Notes under the pieces: generated by a model
Seen by the model: the letters and a program-made list of their open reading frames with translations, nothing else
The model's database searches: none
Told to the model about the DNA's origin: nothing
Translations under genes and position numbers: made by a program
Assembly (NCBI RefSeq): GCF_000429645.1
Contig: NZ_AUCG01000021.1
Coordinates: forward strand, 248,001 to 312,000
Origin: Niveispirillum irakense DSM 11586
Lineage (GTDB): Bacteria > Pseudomonadota > Alphaproteobacteria > Azospirillales > Azospirillaceae
Length of the DNA stretch: 64,000 nt
Direction: 5' to 3'
Part shown: piece by piece, positions 60,911-64,000 of the stretch
How positions within the stretch are numbered: the first letter of the stretch is position 1
How the letters are laid out: each line of letters opens with the position of its first letter

Positions 60911-61707
60911 AGGAATTGATCCAGCGTTCCGGCCTTTGGCTGCTCCCGCCGCTTTTCGGGTTGATCTTGCTGGGCGCCTGGGAAGGGGCGATCCGGTATT
61001 GGGAAGTGCCGCCTTATCTGATGCCAGCGCCCAGCGCCGTGCTGGCCGCCCTTTGGGGTGACGCGGCTTTGTTGCTTGGCTCGCTCTGGTTGACCCTTGT
61101 GATCACCTTGCAGGCTTTCCTGCTGGCGGTGGTCAGCGGTGTCGCGCTGGCGCTGCTGTTCAGCCAGTCGCGGCTGGCAGCGGCGGCGCTTTATCCCTAT
61201 GCCGTCATCTTGCAGGTAACGCCGATTGTCGCTATCGCGCCACTCGTCGTGATCTGGGTGGGTTATGAGCGGGTCAATCTGGCCTTGCTGATTCTGGCCT
61301 GGATTGTCGCGTTTTTCCCCATTCTCTCCAACATGACCCTGGGCTTGCGGGCGGTGGACCCCAATCTGCGCGATCTGTTCCACCTGTATGGTGCCAGCCG
61401 CTGGCAAATATTGTGGCGACTGCAACTGCCTTCGGCCTTGCCCTATCTGCTGGCGGGTATGAAAATTTCCGGCGGGTTGGCGCTGATTGGTGCCGTGGTC
61501 GCAGAATTCGTGGCGGGATCGGGCACGGCATCTGGTCTCGCATGGCGCATCATTGAATCCGGGAACCGGTTGAACATGCCCCGTCTATTCGCGGCATTGA
61601 CACTGCTTTCCCTGTTGGGCATGACGATTTTCGGGTTGCTTTCGCTGATCCAGCGTCTGTTGCTGGCACGGTGGCATGAAAGCGAGCTTTCCAAGGCGGG
61701 GCGGTAG
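60907..61707 (+). CDS. ABC transporter permease (binding-protein-dependent, SsuC/ThiX type)
   Basis: 266 residues with about six membrane helices. The ATPase-contact (EAA) loop is LRAVDPNLRDLFHLYGASRWQILWRLQLPSALPYLLAG. Start ATG 60907 overlaps the ATPase stop. Last gene of the folM-folB-importer run. The family moves small organic ligands, consistent with the NMT1-type binding protein. Confidence 0.92.
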   Translation: MKELIQRSGLWLLPPLFGLILLGAWEGAIRYWEVPPYLMPAPSAVLAALWGDAALLLGSLWLTLVITLQAFLLAVVSGVALALLFSQSRLAAAALYPYAVILQVTPIVAIAPLVVIWVGYERVNLALLILAWIVAFFPILSNMTLGLRAVDPNLRDLFHLYGASRWQILWRLQLPSALPYLLAGMKISGGLALIGAVVAEFVAGSGTASGLAWRIIESGNRLNMPRLFAALTLLSLLGMTIFGLLSLIQRLLLARWHESELSKAGR

Positions 61708-61839
61708 CGAAAGGTTGAAAGCCTTTTCAAGCCCGCCTCATCCTACCTCCTTGGCGGTATTCAGGTATTGACCCATCACGGCCTGTGATATCAAGTGGAC
61801 CGACCGTATCCATTTCGGTGCGCAGCAGATAGGGCCAGG

Positions 61840-62970
61840 GTGCAAACGGGAACCATCAGATCGGCATGGGAAGAGGGCCAGTTTGTGCTGGCCGCTGCCG
61901 GGCGATGGGATATCGCGTCGGCACAAAGCCTGGAGCCGCAATTAAGGGTTCAAGACCCCGGCAAGCGTAACAGTTCCATCTGCCTTGATCTGGCGGATAT
62001 GACGGCTCTCGACACCGCCGGCGCCTTGTTGCTGGACCGGCTGATCCGCCGCCTGCGGGGGCAGGGGCACAAGGTTGCCATCGTCGGCGCGCGGAGCGAT
62101 CTCTGCCAGCTTCTGATGGATGTGCAGCGTATCACCAATGGGGAGCCGCGACCGGAGATACCGGAAGGCCCCCGTTTTCCCGCCCTCTATCAGCTCGGTT
62201 TCGTAACGGTCAGCCTTTGGCATGGGGTCTTGTCCATGCTGAACTTTCTCGGGCTGGTCATGGTCACGCTCGGGCGCCTGCTGCTGCAACCCTCGCGTAT
62301 CCGGTGGAAACCCTTCATTTTCCATCTCCAGCAGACGGGGCTGAATTCGCTTCCGATCATCGGGCTGCTCTCTTTCCTCATCGGCATTGTTTTGGCCTAT
62401 CAGGGCGCGGATCAGCTTCGTCGTTTCGGTGCCGAAATCTATGTCGTCAATCTGCTGGGGATCGGCGTTCTGCGCGAAATCGGCATCCTGATGACGTCGA
62501 TCATCGTGGCCGGGCGATCGGGATCGGCCTTCACGGCCCAGATCGGGACGATGAAGGTCAATCAGGAGATTGATGCCATGCGGACCCTGGGCCTGGACCC
62601 GTTGGAACTGCTGGTATTGCCGCGCATGATTGCCCTGTTGATCGCGCTGCCCCTGGTGGCCTTCTATGCCAATATCGTTGCCCTGACGGGGGGGGCGGTG
62701 ATGGCCTACTCCTATCTCGATATCGGTTTTGTCCAGTTTACCCGCCAGCTACAGATCGCGGTCACCCCCTCCACCCTGTTCGTGGGGATGGTCAAGGCAC
62801 CGGTCTTTGCCGTGGTCATCGCGCTGGTCGGTTGCTATCAGGGCCTGCGGGTCACGGGCAGCGCGGAATCGGTTGGCCTGCTGACAACGAAGTCGGTCGT
62901 GCTGTCGATCTTCCTGGTCATTGTGCTTGATGCCGTCTTCTCCATCCTTTTCTCTTATCTCGGGGTGTGA
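61840..62970 (+). CDS. mlaE: MlaE-type phospholipid-transport permease with N-terminal STAS domain
   Basis: 376 residues from GTG 61840, chosen because AGGG lies 5 bases upstream and the STAS domain follows at once; a GTG at 61795 would add 15 residues. STAS domain about 5-95 (ICLDLADMTALDTAGALLLDRLIRR), then the MlaE permease domain (about 110-376) with GLLSFLIGIVLAYQGADQLRRFGAEIYVVNLLGIGVLREIG and the Arg/Gly-rich VAGRSGSAFTAQIGTMKVNQEIDAM. In alphaproteobacteria the STAS domain is fused here, whereas in E. coli it is the separate MlaB. Maintains outer-membrane lipid asymmetry. Confidence 0.92.
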   Translation: MQTGTIRSAWEEGQFVLAAAGRWDIASAQSLEPQLRVQDPGKRNSSICLDLADMTALDTAGALLLDRLIRRLRGQGHKVAIVGARSDLCQLLMDVQRITNGEPRPEIPEGPRFPALYQLGFVTVSLWHGVLSMLNFLGLVMVTLGRLLLQPSRIRWKPFIFHLQQTGLNSLPIIGLLSFLIGIVLAYQGADQLRRFGAEIYVVNLLGIGVLREIGILMTSIIVAGRSGSAFTAQIGTMKVNQEIDAMRTLGLDPLELLVLPRMIALLIALPLVAFYANIVALTGGAVMAYSYLDIGFVQFTRQLQIAVTPSTLFVGMVKAPVFAVVIALVGCYQGLRVTGSAESVGLLTTKSVVLSIFLVIVLDAVFSILFSYLGV

Positions 62971-62971
62971 T

Positions 62972-63754
62972 GTGACGGTGGTCCCCCCGCAACAGCCCCC
63001 AGTCATTCGGATCAAGGGTCTGCGTACGGCCTTCGGTCGACAGATTGTGCATGATGGTGTCGATCTGACGGTGCGGAAGGGCGAAGTCCTGGGTCTTGTC
63101 GGCGGGTCTGGTACGGGCAAGTCCGTTCTGCTGCGCGAAATTGTCGGCCTGATGGAGCCAACTGCGGGGACTGTGGAGGTGCTGGGCAAGGACACGCGCC
63201 GCATCCCTGAGCGGGAGCGTATCGCCCTCCAGGCCCGCTGGGGCATGCTGTTCCAGGATGGGGCGCTGTTCAGCTCGCTGACCGTGCTGGAGAATATCCA
63301 GGTGCCGTTGAAGGAGCATACTGCCCTTCCCCGGGAGATGATTGAGGAGATTGCCCGCATCAAGGTTGCCATGGTGGGGCTGCCGGCCGATGCGGGTGTC
63401 AAATATCCATCCCAGCTTTCCGGCGGCATGCGCAAGCGTGCCGGCTTGGCGCGGGCCCTGGCGATGGACCCGGAAATCCTGTTCCTGGACGAACCCACGG
63501 CCGGGCTGGACCCGATCAGCGCCAATGCTTTTGACGAGTTGATCGGCAACCTGCAGAAAAGCCTGGGTCTGACGGTCGTTATGGTGACCCACGATCTCGA
63601 CAGCCTTTATGCCATCTGCGACCGTGTGGCCGTGCTGGTGGATAAAAAAGTTGTCGTCGGTACGATCAATGATTTGCTGGGCCAGGATCATCCCTGGATC
63701 CGGGATTATTTCCATGGACCGCGCGGCCGCGCGGCCAGCGCGGCGAAGGGATGA
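62972..63754 (+). CDS. mlaF: MlaF-type ATPase of the phospholipid-transport ABC system
   Basis: 260 residues from GTG 62972, which starts one base after the mlaE stop. Walker A GGSGTGKSVLLREIVG, Q-loop MLFQDGALFSSLTV, signature LSGGMRKRAGLARALAMDP, Walker B ILFLDEPTAGLDPIS, switch His VTHDLDS. The MRKRAGLARA form and the SLTV segment are typical of MlaF. Works with MlaE and MlaD. Confidence 0.95.
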   Translation: MTVVPPQQPPVIRIKGLRTAFGRQIVHDGVDLTVRKGEVLGLVGGSGTGKSVLLREIVGLMEPTAGTVEVLGKDTRRIPERERIALQARWGMLFQDGALFSSLTVLENIQVPLKEHTALPREMIEEIARIKVAMVGLPADAGVKYPSQLSGGMRKRAGLARALAMDPEILFLDEPTAGLDPISANAFDELIGNLQKSLGLTVVMVTHDLDSLYAICDRVAVLVDKKVVVGTINDLLGQDHPWIRDYFHGPRGRAASAAKG

Positions 63755-63757
63755 GGC

Positions 63758-64000
63758 ATGGAAACGAAGGCCAACTATACGGCGGTCGGCGCCTTTGTGC
63801 TGGCCCTGGCGGCCGGGGTCATGTTCTTCGTGATCTGGCTGGCAAAAATCCAGTTCGATAAGGATGTGCAGCCCTATTACATCATGATGTCGGGTACCGT
63901 GACCGGCCTGCTGGAAGGCAGCCCTGTGCGTTATCGCGGAGTCAGTGTGGGCAGCGTCACCGATATCCGCATCAATCCGGAGAATGTGGAGCAGGTGCGG
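63758..64000 (+). CDS. mlaD: MlaD-like MCE-domain protein (partial, cut by window end)
   Basis: 81 codons visible from ATG 63758, three bases after the mlaF stop. An N-terminal membrane helix (about residues 8-29, AVGAFVLALAAGVMFFVIWLA) and the start of an MCE domain (YYIMMSGTVTGLLEGSPVRYRGVSVGSVTDIRI). MCE proteins form a hexameric periplasmic ring that carries lipids between membranes. The rest lies outside the window. Confidence 0.9.
   Translation, partial: METKANYTAVGAFVLALAAGVMFFVIWLAKIQFDKDVQPYYIMMSGTVTGLLEGSPVRYRGVSVGSVTDIRINPENVEQVR

Noticed and set aside
1-64000. CRISPR arrays, insertion sequences, prophage, tRNA or rRNA genes
   Set aside because: No regularly spaced repeats, transposase or integrase motifs, or tRNA/rRNA signatures were seen anywhere in the window.

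Overview
The window is a GC-rich chromosomal segment from an alphaproteobacterium, most likely Rhodospirillales/Azospirillaceae (Niveispirillum/Azospirillum-like). This is inferred from gene content, not a database match: a pectate lyase of the PL10 type (the family was first recognised in Azospirillum, now Niveispirillum, irakense), Caulobacter-type TonB receptors, a STAS-MlaE/MlaF/MlaD set, yfgM-bamB-der synteny, a membrane-anchored cytochrome c beside kdsB and pheA, and many orphan LuxR-type regulators. No tRNA, rRNA, insertion sequence, phage or CRISPR array was seen.

Layout. 1-3.75 kb: two divergent sensor proteins (a partial Cache-HAMP-PAS protein and an MHYT hybrid kinase). 3.9-8.7 kb: a macA-macB-outer-membrane-factor export operon. 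8.7-12.1 kb: a leftward regulator / class III aminotransferase / PuuA-like glutamine synthetase operon, probably for catabolism of an amine or amino acid. 12.5-17.4 kb: methylmalonate-semialdehyde dehydrogenase, isobutyryl-CoA dehydrogenase, enoyl-CoA hydratase and thiolase, i.e. branched-chain (valine) and acyl-CoA degradation. 17.5-22.8 kb: orphan YjbH-like protein, GST, M17 aminopeptidase, MarR regulator and NlpC/P60 peptidase. 22.9-26.7 kb: OprO/OprP-type porin and a PAS histidine kinase flanking a region with Pho-box-like sequences. 26.8-32.4 kb: inositol-monophosphatase-family enzyme, cytochrome c, kdsB, pheA and tex.

32.5-37.1 kb is the most regulatory part. Two convergent small-RNA genes carry the anti-Shine-Dalgarno motif UUUCCUCCC between a 5' hairpin and a terminator, and they resemble the alphaproteobacterial suhB/mmgR family. 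They are followed by otsB, a very AT-rich leader with mutually exclusive stems, and three orphan LuxR-type regulators whose receiver domains are progressively degenerate. The 11-base core of both small RNAs is perfectly complementary to the ribosome-binding site of mmsA in this same window.

37.3-45.7 kb: yfgM-bamB-der (envelope assembly and ribosome GTPase), a 402-residue protein of unknown function, an amino-acid permease and the Kup potassium transporter. 45.8-55.8 kb: a pectin/polysaccharide utilisation locus (PL10 lyase, a 1272-residue LamG/CARDB secreted protein, TonB-dependent receptor, exported aldose 1-epimerase) with a LacI-type operator in its divergent promoter region. 55.8-61.7 kb: a small membrane protein, a second PuuA-like glutamine synthetase, and a tight operon of pteridine-reductase-like SDR, dihydroneopterin aldolase and an NMT1-type ABC importer. 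61.8-64 kb: mlaE-mlaF-mlaD for phospholipid transport, cut by the window edge.
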